Shown here: positions 9,332 to 18,114 of the stretch, one piece after another
Layout: each line of letters begins with the position of its first letter
How positions within the stretch are numbered: position 1 is the first letter of the stretch
NCBI GenBank assembly: GCA_910588105.1
Contig: CAJUQD010000003.1
Span: 28,290-92,289 of the forward strand
Direction of reading: 5' to 3'
DNA: 64,000 nucleotides
Source of the DNA: an uncultured Oscillospiraceae bacterium
GTDB lineage: Bacteria > Bacillota > Clostridia > Oscillospirales > Oscillospiraceae
The notes under the pieces: model-generated
Databases searched by the model: none
What the model saw: the letters and a program-made list of their open reading frames with translations, nothing else
What the model was told of the DNA's origin: nothing
Translations under genes and position numbers: made by a program

Positions 9332-11263
9332 ATGAAACTGCGAACACGGATCAATATCAATGAAGGCTGGAGCTTCACCGGGCCAAGCGGCGGGACACAG
9401 CGTGTGAATCTGCCCCATACCTGGAACAGCATCGACGGCCAGGATGGTGGGAACGACTATTGGCGAGGAACGTGCATCTATTGCAGAACCTTTTCCAAGC
9501 CGGAGTTCACCGCGGAGCAGCGGGTATACCTGGAATTCCAGGGGGTAAACGCGTCGGCCAAGGTAGAACTGAACGGGACGTTTGTTGGGATACACAACGG
9601 CGGTTATTCTACCTTTCGATGGGATGTCACAGAATTCATCTCAGACAGCAATGTCCTGATGGTCCACGTGGATAACGGCATCAATGATCGGGTGTACCCC
9701 CAGAAAGCGGATTTCACCTTCTACGGCGGCATTTACCGGGATGTCTCGTTAATTGTGGTCAACAAATGTCACTTCGACTTGGATTACCTGGGTGGGCTGG
9801 GCATCATGGTCACGGCCAAGCCCGTCGAAAACTACAGCAAGGGCGAGGTGCAGGTAAAAACCTGGAGGAACTGCGAAGACGGCCAGGTGCATATCTCCAT
9901 TCTGGATGGGGCAGGGAAAGAGGCCGCTGCTATTGATGCGGACAGCGGCAAGCTGGATTTGCCTGATGTACATCTATGGGATGGGATAAGGGATCCTTAT
10001 CTTTACACTGTAGTGGCAACCCTCACCATAGGGGATAAAACGGTAGATCAGATCAGCGCCCGTTTTGGTGTGCGGGACTTTCGGGTAGATCCCAGAGAGG
10101 GGTTCTTTCTCAACGGGCGCAGCTATCCCCTGCGGGGCGTCAGCCGCCACCAGGACTGGAAGGGGATCGGCAACGCCATCACAAAGCAGCACCATGACGC
10201 CGACATGGAGCTGATCCGGGAGATGGGGGCCAACACCATCCGCCTGGCGCACTACCAGCACGATCAGTATTTTTACGACCTGTGCGACCGGTATGGCATG
10301 GTGGTGTGGGCGGAGATCCCCTATATCTCGGAGCATATGGCCAGCGGCCGGGACAATACCATCAGCCAAGCCAAAGAATTGGTCATCCAGAACTACAACC
10401 ACCCGTCTATCGTCGTCTGGGGGGTGTCCAACGAGATCACCATTTCCACCAAGGACAAGGTGGATATGCTGGATAACCACCGGGTGCTCAACGACCTGTA
10501 CCACCAGCTGGATCCCACCCGGCTCACCACCCTGGCCTGCTACGCCATGTGCGGGCCCTTCAACAAGACCGCCCACATCACCGATGTGGTGAGCTGGAAC
10601 CTGTACCTGGGGTGGTATGTACCGGGGCTGTTCCTCAACGACCTGTGGATCGACTTCTTCCACAAATGCTACCCGGACAGGCCGCTGGGCTACTCCGAGT
10701 ACGGCTGTGAGGCAATGCCCAACCTGCATTCCTCCAAGCCCCGCCGGGGCGACCATACTGAGGAATACCAGTGCGTCTACCACGAGTATATGCTGCGCTG
10801 CTTTGAGCACCGTCCCTTCCTCTGGGCAACCCACGTCTGGAATATGTTCGACTTTGCCGCCGACGCCCGAGACCAGGGAGACGAGCCGGGGATGAACCAC
10901 AAGGGCCTGGTGACCTTTGACCGCAAGACGAAAAAAGACAGCTTCTACCTCTACAAAGCCTGGTGGAGCGATGAACCCTTCGTCCACATCTGCGGCAGCC
11001 GGTATGTCGACCGGCCCGAGGCAGTCGCCAAGGTCAAAGTGTATTCCAATCAGAGCAAAGTGGCGCTGTACGTCAACGGCAAGCTGGTGGAGGAAAAGAC
11101 CGGGAAAAGGGTGTTTGAATTCAAAGTCCCCCTGGAGGGCAATGCGGAACTAAAGACCGTGGCAGGCAACTGCACCGACCAGTGTGCCATCCGCCGGGTC
11201 AGCGCACCCAACCCGGACTATCAGCTCCACGGGAAAAGTTCCAACAGCGCCAACTGGGTGTGA
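9332..11263 (+). CDS. Glycoside hydrolase family 2 protein (beta-galactosidase/beta-glucuronidase type)
   Basis: A 643-residue protein with the GH2 layout: N-terminal jelly-roll sugar-binding domain (LPHTWNS, VELNG), an Ig-like domain, and a TIM barrel. The acid/base Glu is in VWGVSNEI and the nucleophile Glu is probably in YSEYGCE. There is no signal peptide, so it acts in the cytoplasm on imported oligosaccharides. The start is uncertain: the ATG at 9332 has GAGG only 3 bases upstream, and a GTG at 9323 is also in frame; I chose the ATG. The short C-terminus resembles the beta-glucuronidase-like branch. The substrate is inferred only as a beta-linked hexose, pentose or uronic acid. Confidence 0.85.
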   Translation: MKLRTRININEGWSFTGPSGGTQRVNLPHTWNSIDGQDGGNDYWRGTCIYCRTFSKPEFTAEQRVYLEFQGVNASAKVELNGTFVGIHNGGYSTFRWDVTEFISDSNVLMVHVDNGINDRVYPQKADFTFYGGIYRDVSLIVVNKCHFDLDYLGGLGIMVTAKPVENYSKGEVQVKTWRNCEDGQVHISILDGAGKEAAAIDADSGKLDLPDVHLWDGIRDPYLYTVVATLTIGDKTVDQISARFGVRDFRVDPREGFFLNGRSYPLRGVSRHQDWKGIGNAITKQHHDADMELIREMGANTIRLAHYQHDQYFYDLCDRYGMVVWAEIPYISEHMASGRDNTISQAKELVIQNYNHPSIVVWGVSNEITISTKDKVDMLDNHRVLNDLYHQLDPTRLTTLACYAMCGPFNKTAHITDVVSWNLYLGWYVPGLFLNDLWIDFFHKCYPDRPLGYSEYGCEAMPNLHSSKPRRGDHTEEYQCVYHEYMLRCFEHRPFLWATHVWNMFDFAADARDQGDEPGMNHKGLVTFDRKTKKDSFYLYKAWWSDEPFVHICGSRYVDRPEAVAKVKVYSNQSKVALYVNGKLVEEKTGKRVFEFKVPLEGNAELKTVAGNCTDQCAIRRVSAPNPDYQLHGKSSNSANWV

Positions 11264-11285
11264 GAAAAAGGAGGTTGGGATTTTA

Positions 11286-13703
11286 TTGAAGCATGAGGAT
11301 TTGATCCGGCAAATGACCTTAGAAGAGAAGTGTTACCTGCTTTCCGGCAAGGACTTCTGGCAGACGCGGAGCGTGGAGCGGCTGGGGGTGCCCAGCATGA
11401 CCCTGTCCGACGGCCCCCACGGCATCCGCAAGCAGGAGGGCGAGGGCGACCAGCTGGGCCTGAACGGTTCGCTCCCGGCCACCTGTTACCCTACCGCCGC
11501 GACGATTGCCAACAGCTGGGACCCGGCGCTGGGCGAGGAGATTGGTGAGTATTTAGGAATTGAAGCCGCATCCCAAGGCGTATGCGTCCTGCTGGGGCCG
11601 GGGCTGAACATCAAGCGCTCCCCCCTCTGCGGGCGGAACTTCGAGTATTTCTCCGAAGATCCGTATCTGGCGGGCAAGATGGCGGCCAGCTATATCCGGG
11701 GCATCCAGAAAAATGGCGTGGCCGCCTGCCCCAAGCACTTCGCCGCCAACTCCCAGGAGCTGCGCCGCATGGCCTCCGATTCCGTCATGGACGAGCGGAC
11801 GCTGCGGGAGATCTATCTCACCGGGTTTGAGATCGCGGTGAAGGAGGGTGGCGCCAAGTCCATCATGTCCTCCTACAACCGGGTCAACGGCGTGTATGCT
11901 AACGAGAATCCGCATCTGCTCCAGGAGATCCTCCGGGATCAGTGGGGCTTCGAGGGCTTCGTGGTGTCCGACTGGGGCGGCTCCAATGACCACACGGCGG
12001 GGGTGGCGGCGGGCTCCCACCTGGAGATGCCCACCACCGGCGGCGACTCCGATTTGGAGCTGGTGGAAGCCGTAAAGTCCGGCAAGCTCAGTGAGGAACT
12101 GCTGGATCAGCGAGTTGATGAGTTGCTGGACGTTGTTTTATCTACACGAAAAGCTGTAGATCAGTGGAAGGGCAAAGAGTTTTTCAAGGATGCTCACCAC
12201 GCTATAGCAGCGAGAGCGTCGGAGCAGTCCATTGTCCTGCTGAAAAACGAGGAAGGCATCCTGCCGCTGAAAAAGGGCACGAAGGTGGCCGTTATCGGCG
12301 AGTTTGCCCAGAAAGCCCGGTATCAGGGTGCGGGTTCTTCGGTAGTTAACCCCACTAAGTTGGATCACACCATGGACGTGATCAAGAACTTCGATTTGGA
12401 CGTGGCAGGCTTTGAGGCGGGCTACCCCCGCTCCGGCAAGGGCGACCCGGCCATGCAGGCCAGGGCCGTGGAGCTGGCGAAGAAGGCGGACATCGTTCTG
12501 CTGTATGTCGGCTTGGACGAGATCAGCGAAAGCGAAGGGTTAGACCGCTCCCACATGAAGCTGCCCCAGAGCCAGATCGACCTGTTGGAAGCGGTGGCGG
12601 CGGCCAACCCCAACGTGGTGGCCGTCATGTCGGCGGGCTCCGCCGTGGAGATGCCCTGGCTGGACAAGTGCAAGGCGCTGGTCCACGGCTACTTGTGCGG
12701 CCAGGCGGGGGCGTCCTCCGTCCTCAAGGTGATTATGGGCCAGGTGAACCCCTCCGGCAAGCTGGCGGAGAGCTACCCTATCAAATACGAGGACGTGTCC
12801 TCCGCCCCCTACTTCCCCGCCAAGGAGCGCACTGCCGAGTACCGGGAGGGCCTGTACGTGAGCTACCGCTATTTCGAGACCGCCAAGGTGCCCGTGCTGT
12901 TCCCCTTCGGCTTCGGGCTGAGCTACACCACCTTCGAGTACTCCGACCTGTCCGTCACCGGCAAGGAGGCCACCTTCACCCTCAAAAACACGGGCGGCAT
13001 GGACGGTGCGGAGGTAGTCCAGCTATACGTCTCCAAGACGGACGGCGAGGTGTTCCGCCCGGCCAAGGAGCTGAAGGGCTTCGCCAAGGTGTTTCTGAAA
13101 GCGGGGGAGAGCAAAAAAGTGACCATCCCCCTGGACGACAAGGCGTTCCGTTACTTCAACGTGGACTCCAACCGGTTCGAGGTGGAGGGCGGCCAGTGGA
13201 CTATCTTGATCGGCGCGTCCTGCGCGGACATCAAGCTGTCCGGCACGGTGGAGGTGCAGGGCACCAACGCCGCCAGCCCCTATGACAGGCAGAAATTCGC
13301 CAAGTATTTCTCCGGGGATATCAAGAATATCTCCGATGGGGAGTTCGAGGCGCTATTGGGCCGCCCCATCCCCGACGGCCACTGGAGCGGGATGCTGGAC
13401 ATGAACGACGCGTTGTGCCAGATGTACTACGCCAAAGGCGCCGCGGGCCGGCTGGCCTACAAGATCCTCACCCACTTCATCAACAAGAGCATCGAGAAGG
13501 GCCAGCCCAACCTGAACCTGCTGTTCAACTACAATATGCCCTTCCGGGCCATCGCCAAGATGACCGGCGGCATCTGCACCATTGAGATGGCCCAGGGCAT
13601 CCTCACCATCGTGAACGGCCACTTCTTCAAGGGACTGGGGGCCGTCATCGGTGGCTTCTTCCGTTCCGGCAAAAAGCGCAAGGCGGCAAATGCCATTCAT
13701 TAA
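11286..13703 (+). CDS. Glycoside hydrolase family 3 (canonical domain order), TTG start
   Basis: An 805-residue cytoplasmic GH3. The barrel domain comes first (SDGPHGIRKQ, KHFAANSQE, MSSYNRVNG; VVSDWG contains nucleophile Asp229), then the C-terminal alpha/beta domain (LLKNEEGILPL; SESEGLDRS with likely acid/base Glu417), then the fibronectin-III-like domain (FPFGFGLSYTTFEYS) and about 100 extra residues. It is probably a beta-glucosidase or beta-xylosidase. AGGAGG at 11269-11274 lies 11 bases before a TTG at 11286, giving MKHEDLIRQMTLEEK, the usual family N-terminus; no nearby ATG is in frame. The open frame reaching back to 11184 would overlap the GH2 gene. Confidence 0.87.
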   Translation: MKHEDLIRQMTLEEKCYLLSGKDFWQTRSVERLGVPSMTLSDGPHGIRKQEGEGDQLGLNGSLPATCYPTAATIANSWDPALGEEIGEYLGIEAASQGVCVLLGPGLNIKRSPLCGRNFEYFSEDPYLAGKMAASYIRGIQKNGVAACPKHFAANSQELRRMASDSVMDERTLREIYLTGFEIAVKEGGAKSIMSSYNRVNGVYANENPHLLQEILRDQWGFEGFVVSDWGGSNDHTAGVAAGSHLEMPTTGGDSDLELVEAVKSGKLSEELLDQRVDELLDVVLSTRKAVDQWKGKEFFKDAHHAIAARASEQSIVLLKNEEGILPLKKGTKVAVIGEFAQKARYQGAGSSVVNPTKLDHTMDVIKNFDLDVAGFEAGYPRSGKGDPAMQARAVELAKKADIVLLYVGLDEISESEGLDRSHMKLPQSQIDLLEAVAAANPNVVAVMSAGSAVEMPWLDKCKALVHGYLCGQAGASSVLKVIMGQVNPSGKLAESYPIKYEDVSSAPYFPAKERTAEYREGLYVSYRYFETAKVPVLFPFGFGLSYTTFEYSDLSVTGKEATFTLKNTGGMDGAEVVQLYVSKTDGEVFRPAKELKGFAKVFLKAGESKKVTIPLDDKAFRYFNVDSNRFEVEGGQWTILIGASCADIKLSGTVEVQGTNAASPYDRQKFAKYFSGDIKNISDGEFEALLGRPIPDGHWSGMLDMNDALCQMYYAKGAAGRLAYKILTHFINKSIEKGQPNLNLLFNYNMPFRAIAKMTGGICTIEMAQGILTIVNGHFFKGLGAVIGGFFRSGKKRKAANAIH

Positions 13704-13715
13704 GGAGGAATCTTT

Positions 13716-15296
13716 ATGAGCCAAGAGCCCAATACTACGCTGAACCGTGCAAAGCCGTATCAGTTAATGCTGTTCCCACTGAACAACGGCGCAACCAACG
13801 TCTATTTTGTCCTGATCCTGTCCTATGTGGCCCAGTTCGGCTCTAGCATTTTGAAGCTGGGTATGTTTGCCTCCATCATGGTCACCGTGATGCGGGTGTG
13901 CGACGCCGTCACCGACCCCATCATCGGCGCCATGATGGACCGCACCAGCACCAGGATCGGCAAATTCCGCCCCTTCATGATCCTGGGCAGCGCCGTCATG
14001 GCGGTGAGCGTTATCGCGCTTTATGTGCTGCTGCCGTTCATTCCTGAGAGCATGATGTGGCTGCGCTACGTGGCTTTCGTGGTAGTGTATTTCGTCTGGG
14101 TCATCGGCTACACCTTCCAGACCTCCTGTACCCGGGCGGGCCAGACCGTGCTCACCAACGACCCCAACCAGCGGCCCATGTTCACCATCTTCAATACGGT
14201 GGGCTCCCTGCTGGGCATGGGGGTCATGCAATTCATGATCCCGCTGGTGAAGGGGATGTACGACGTGAAGGACGCGGCGGGCAACGTCATCACCTCCGGC
14301 TACGCTGATCCCATGGTGTACCGCATCATCACCCCCATTGGCATCGCCATTTCCGTGTTCCTGACTATCCTGGCCATCATCGGCATTGCCGAGAAGGATA
14401 ACCCCAAGTACTATGGTATCGGCGGCGAAAAGCAGGAGAAGGTGAAGCTCTCCGAGTACGTGGAAATCATCAAGAACAACAAGCCCATGCAGCGGCTGAT
14501 GGTGGCGGGCGCGGGGTGCAAGCTGGCCCTGGCCATCGCTACCAACACCACTGTCCTGCTGGCGCTGTACGGCATCCTGATGGGCAACTACAACTCCCTC
14601 TACCTGCCCATGATGGTGCTGGGCTACGTGTGCGCGGTGCCCTTCTTCCTGCTCAGTATGCGCACCTCTCAGAAGCTGGGACAGCGGGCGTCCCTGGTGC
14701 GCTACGTCTCCGTAGCCCTGGGCTGCTACGTGGGCGTGCTGGCGCTGCTGCTGTTCAGCGACCACGGCACTCCGGCCCGTATGCTGTCCTTCCCCTTCCA
14801 GGGCGGCGGTGCCATCAACCTGTACACCATCCTGTTTATCATTTTCTTCGGTATCGGCTACGGCGCGTACTACGCCACAGCGGATATGCCCATTCCCATG
14901 GTGGCGGACTGCTCCGACTACGAGACCTACCGCTCCGGCAAGTACATACCGGGCATCATGGGTACCCTGTTCTCCCTGGTGGACAAGCTGGTGTCCTCCC
15001 TGGCCCAGACGCTGGTGGCGTTTATTTTCCTCATCTGCGCGGGCCTGCACGAACTGCCGGACGACGGTACGCCTTACTCCGGCGGCATCAAGGTGGCGGT
15101 GATCGTGATGTTCTGTATCATCCCCATGCTGGCCTGGGCGGCCACCCTGCTGGCCATGAAGGGCTACTCCCTGACTGGCGAGAAGATGAAGACCATCCAG
15201 GCGGTGAATGCCGCCCGGAAGGAGGCTGTTGCAGGCGGCATGAGCCTGGGGCAGGCCATGGAATCTATCACAGACGAAACAGTGGGCAAAAAATGA
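13716..15296 (+). CDS. GPH-family sugar:cation symporter (MFS), 1
   Basis: A 526-residue membrane protein with about 12 hydrophobic segments and the glycoside-pentoside-hexuronide signature region (DAVTDPIIGAMMDRT) near residues 65-80. It should import a glycoside or oligosaccharide together with Na+ or H+. Its ribosome binding site AAGGAGG overlaps the stop codon of the GH3 gene, so the two are translationally close. There are no ABC sugar transporter genes in the window, so the three GPH symporters appear to be the uptake route for this locus. It ends the first operon. Confidence 0.88.
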   Translation: MSQEPNTTLNRAKPYQLMLFPLNNGATNVYFVLILSYVAQFGSSILKLGMFASIMVTVMRVCDAVTDPIIGAMMDRTSTRIGKFRPFMILGSAVMAVSVIALYVLLPFIPESMMWLRYVAFVVVYFVWVIGYTFQTSCTRAGQTVLTNDPNQRPMFTIFNTVGSLLGMGVMQFMIPLVKGMYDVKDAAGNVITSGYADPMVYRIITPIGIAISVFLTILAIIGIAEKDNPKYYGIGGEKQEKVKLSEYVEIIKNNKPMQRLMVAGAGCKLALAIATNTTVLLALYGILMGNYNSLYLPMMVLGYVCAVPFFLLSMRTSQKLGQRASLVRYVSVALGCYVGVLALLLFSDHGTPARMLSFPFQGGGAINLYTILFIIFFGIGYGAYYATADMPIPMVADCSDYETYRSGKYIPGIMGTLFSLVDKLVSSLAQTLVAFIFLICAGLHELPDDGTPYSGGIKVAVIVMFCIIPMLAWAATLLAMKGYSLTGEKMKTIQAVNAARKEAVAGGMSLGQAMESITDETVGKK

Positions 15297-15439
15297 TGAG
15301 ATCACTTGGATAAATCAACAGCTCCACATTTTTTGAGGTGCTTACGCGCAATGCTGTAACAAAATATTTCTCAATCATTCGCCTCTGAAAACATGAAATA
15401 AAATGATACAGTATGTTGAAAAAGGGTGGCTTTTTGTCA

Positions 15440-15468
15440 TTGTGGAACACACCCGAATCCCCTATTAT
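15440..15468 (+). promoter_or_regulatory. Putative promoter of GPH symporter 2
   Basis: TTGTGG (15440-15445) and TATTAT (15463-15468) are separated by exactly 17 bases, a sigma-A-like arrangement. It lies in the 248-base gap after the first operon and just upstream of a perfect palindrome. Confidence 0.5.
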
Positions 15469-15476
15469 TTATTGTA

Positions 15477-15492
15477 GGATTTGTACAAATCC
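15477..15492. promoter_or_regulatory. Perfect 16-bp palindrome, putative operator
   Basis: GGATTTGTACAAATCC is perfectly self-complementary. It begins 8 bases after the -10 box of the putative promoter, so a protein bound here would overlap the transcription start and early leader and probably repress. The regulator is not identified; an uncoupled LacI/GntR-type repressor is as likely as the AraC gene nearby, since AraC proteins usually bind direct repeats. Confidence 0.5.
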
Positions 15493-15544
15493 AGGCTCTG
15501 ATTGATTGTGACCGTCAAGTAAAATGACAGAGGGAGAGATTGTT

Positions 15545-17017
15545 ATGGTAAAACGCACCAGAGTTAAAAACCCGGATGCCGTTACGCTGCGAGACTGTTT
15601 CGGCACCACCGCGCTGTCCACTGTAAATGGGCTTTGCACCGTGTTCATGTCCAGTCTATTCATGCAGTATATGACCGACTATGCGGGGCTGGGCGCCATG
15701 GGAGCCACGCTGGCCACATCGCTGCTCCTGTTCGCCCGCATCTTTGATGCGGTGGACGATCCGATTCAGGGATTTGTGATGGATCGCGGGAAGCGGACCA
15801 AGATCGGAAAATACAAGCCCTTCTTCCTCCTCAGCATCCTGCTGACCGGCATTGGCTGCATCCTCCTCTACTCGCTCCCGTCTGCCTTTGCGACAAAGCC
15901 GGTGCTGATTGTCGTGTGGGTCATCTTCTTCTACCTCATGTTCGACGTTGGCACGTCTTTCTACAAGGATAACCTCCTGTTTCGGACGATGACCAATGAC
16001 CCCAATGAACGCTCCAAGCTGGTCATCGGCCCCCGGGTGTGGACCATGATGCTGGGTGTTGTTACCTCCGCCTTTACGGCCGTGCTGGTTACGGTGAACG
16101 AAACGGTTGGGAACTATCACGACTCGTTTGCCATCCTGATCACCGTTATTGTTGGCGCGGCGATGGTGATTGCCCTGATCGGCTGGTTCTTGGTCAAGGA
16201 AAAGCACAGCGCGCAGGGAAATGAGGCAGAACCGGTAAAATTTAAGGACTTCTTCCTTCTGTTCAAAGAGAACAAGCCCATGGTGATCTATTATTTAAAG
16301 GGCATCTTTGCCGGCTTTATCTGGTCCCTCATTTTCGCCACCCCTGCGTACTACATCAAATGGGGCTTCTGTACTGACCTTGCCACCGGCGTCACCAACA
16401 TGGAGCAGTATGGTGTCCTCAACGGCATTTCCTCCATGATGATGCTCATCCCGCTGCTGTTTGGCGCGGTCATTGGCCGCCCGATCCTGAAGCTCTTTAA
16501 GAATAACCCGATCAAAATGACCTGCTCCCTGCTGGTCATGCAGTCGGTGGGCGGCCTGATCCTGTTCATTGCCCAAATGACGGGGCTTCTGGCGAAAACT
16601 CCCGCGCTGTTCTTCATCACCATGTTCATCATGGCGGTGGGGGTGGGAACCGACTTTGTCCCCCAGTCCATGGTGGAGATGGAAATCATGGACTACAACA
16701 TTTACAAAACCGGCAAGGATCGCTCCGCCCTGACCATGGTGGCCGGCGGCTTCATCGTCAAGGCTCAGGCGGCGCTTTCTGCGGCAATCATCGGCTCTGT
16801 GCTCATGGCGATCGGCTACAACGTAGACCCCGTCACCTCTGATTACCTGGGCGAGCTGTCGCAGATCCCCACCATGCTCAACTGGTTCATCGTCATTATG
16901 GGCCTGGTCCCCGCAATTCTCGGCGTGATATCCGCCCTGATCCTGCGTAAATACCCCATTAAGGAAGACGAGCGCAGGAAGATCCGCGAATGCCTCGATC
17001 AGCGCAACGCAGGATAA
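15545..17017 (+). CDS. GPH-family sugar:cation symporter (MFS), 2
   Basis: A 490-residue protein with about 12 membrane segments and the GPH signature (DAVDDPIQGFVMDRG). It should be a symporter for a glycoside, pentoside or hexuronide. GAGGGAGA ahead of the ATG at 15545 decides the start; an ATG at 15524 is in frame but has no ribosome binding site. Unlike the other two symporter genes it is monocistronic, with its own promoter and operator-like palindrome. It converges on the AraC gene, whose stop codon is 3 bases away. This separation suggests a differently regulated substrate or a gatekeeper role for induction. Confidence 0.87.
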   Translation: MVKRTRVKNPDAVTLRDCFGTTALSTVNGLCTVFMSSLFMQYMTDYAGLGAMGATLATSLLLFARIFDAVDDPIQGFVMDRGKRTKIGKYKPFFLLSILLTGIGCILLYSLPSAFATKPVLIVVWVIFFYLMFDVGTSFYKDNLLFRTMTNDPNERSKLVIGPRVWTMMLGVVTSAFTAVLVTVNETVGNYHDSFAILITVIVGAAMVIALIGWFLVKEKHSAQGNEAEPVKFKDFFLLFKENKPMVIYYLKGIFAGFIWSLIFATPAYYIKWGFCTDLATGVTNMEQYGVLNGISSMMMLIPLLFGAVIGRPILKLFKNNPIKMTCSLLVMQSVGGLILFIAQMTGLLAKTPALFFITMFIMAVGVGTDFVPQSMVEMEIMDYNIYKTGKDRSALTMVAGGFIVKAQAALSAAIIGSVLMAIGYNVDPVTSDYLGELSQIPTMLNWFIVIMGLVPAILGVISALILRKYPIKEDERRKIRECLDQRNAG

Positions 17018-17020
17018 AGC

Positions 17021-18052
17021 TCAGTCCTCCGAATCGTGCCGGCGGTACTCCAACGGTGTGAGATGATACTCCTGCTGAAATACTTTGTAGAACTGCGTCC
17101 TGTTCTCGTATCCCAGCGATGCTGCGATCTGGCTGACCGGGAATTCCGTGTTCCTCAGCAGACGTGCAGCCTCAGCCAGCTGCACCTTCTGGCAATACGC
17201 TTTGAGGGTGTACCCGGTGTGCCTCTTGATGATGCGGGAGATATGCTCACAAGAGTAGTTGAGCGCCTCCGCAAGCTCAGTCCGGCGGATGACCCCGTGT
17301 TGTGCTTCGATCAGCTTCTTGGCCTGCTCCACGGCCATCAGCTCCCGGCTGTGCCCCAGCGAAACATGGGTGGCCTTATAGACATCGGGGCTTTCCAGCG
17401 CGGCAAACAGCCGAAGTAAAGAGGAATAGATGTCAAACTGATAGCCAATCCGCTTCACGGAAAATGCGCGGATCAGCTCCTGGGTCAGCTGCGGGATCGC
17501 GTCCGTCCCCAGAAGGGTAAAGTCCAGGTAGTCCTTTTTATAGGCGGCGCGCTCCGAAAGGTTGTCACTGAAAAACTGATTGAGGATGCTTTTGTACTGG
17601 AACGGCGGCGGAAATGATTTGGGCCACTGCGTCAGCAGCGCGGGGTCGATGCCGATGTAAACGATATCCGCGTTTGACATATCTGTTTCCCGGTGCATGG
17701 TATTTCGGTTGAGGAGGCAGCGGTTCCCCTGAGTATAGGCGGTCTCTGCCTCCTCAATCATGACCCGGACGTCCCCCCGCTGCACATACATCAGCTCGAA
17801 GAAGTTATGCTTGTGCATATAGGTTTCATGAAAGAACTCGCTTCTTGCCGGAGTGTGGACGCAAAAGGACCACGTATCCATATAGTTGGAAAACAGGTAC
17901 TCCTGGGGCGTATGGATGCTGGTCACCACCGACAACGGAGAAAAATAGTCCCGCTCGGCCGTATGGTCGCGAAGATAGTTCGGGCCATGGCTGTCGGTTT
18001 GATCCCGCATCTCATCAATGCTGTCAAAATACAGATGTGTCATGTTTTCCAT
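17021..18052 (-). CDS. AraC-family transcriptional regulator
   Basis: A 343-residue regulator. The N-terminal part contains a cupin-like sugar-sensing region (HKHNFFELMYVQRGD, then a run ending NTMHRETD), and the C-terminal 100 residues carry two helix-turn-helix motifs of the AraC/XylS type (LAEALNYSCEHISRIIKRH and IAASLGYENRTQFYKVFQ). The open frame extends to 18115, but AAGGGGG ahead of the ATG at 18052 decides the start at MENMTHLYF. It is divergent from the GH43-led operon with only 62 bases between start codons, so it most likely activates that operon in response to a released sugar. Confidence 0.88.
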   Translation of the reverse strand: MENMTHLYFDSIDEMRDQTDSHGPNYLRDHTAERDYFSPLSVVTSIHTPQEYLFSNYMDTWSFCVHTPARSEFFHETYMHKHNFFELMYVQRGDVRVMIEEAETAYTQGNRCLLNRNTMHRETDMSNADIVYIGIDPALLTQWPKSFPPPFQYKSILNQFFSDNLSERAAYKKDYLDFTLLGTDAIPQLTQELIRAFSVKRIGYQFDIYSSLLRLFAALESPDVYKATHVSLGHSRELMAVEQAKKLIEAQHGVIRRTELAEALNYSCEHISRIIKRHTGYTLKAYCQKVQLAEAARLLRNTEFPVSQIAASLGYENRTQFYKVFQQEYHLTPLEYRRHDSED

Positions 18053-18072
18053 GCTAACGCCCCCTTGAGGGC

Positions 18073-18101
18073 AGTATACCACAAAAATGCGCGTTTTTAA
18101 A
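18073..18101 (-). promoter_or_regulatory. Putative araC-type gene promoter with overlapping dyad
   Basis: On the minus strand TTTAAA (18101-18096) and TATACT (18078-18073) are 17 bases apart. The spacer is largely filled by a near-perfect dyad AAAAATGCGCGTTTTT (18083-18098), which is a candidate site for autoregulation or for coordinated control of both divergent genes. Confidence 0.45.
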
Positions 18102-18114
18102 GGAGGAACCACCA

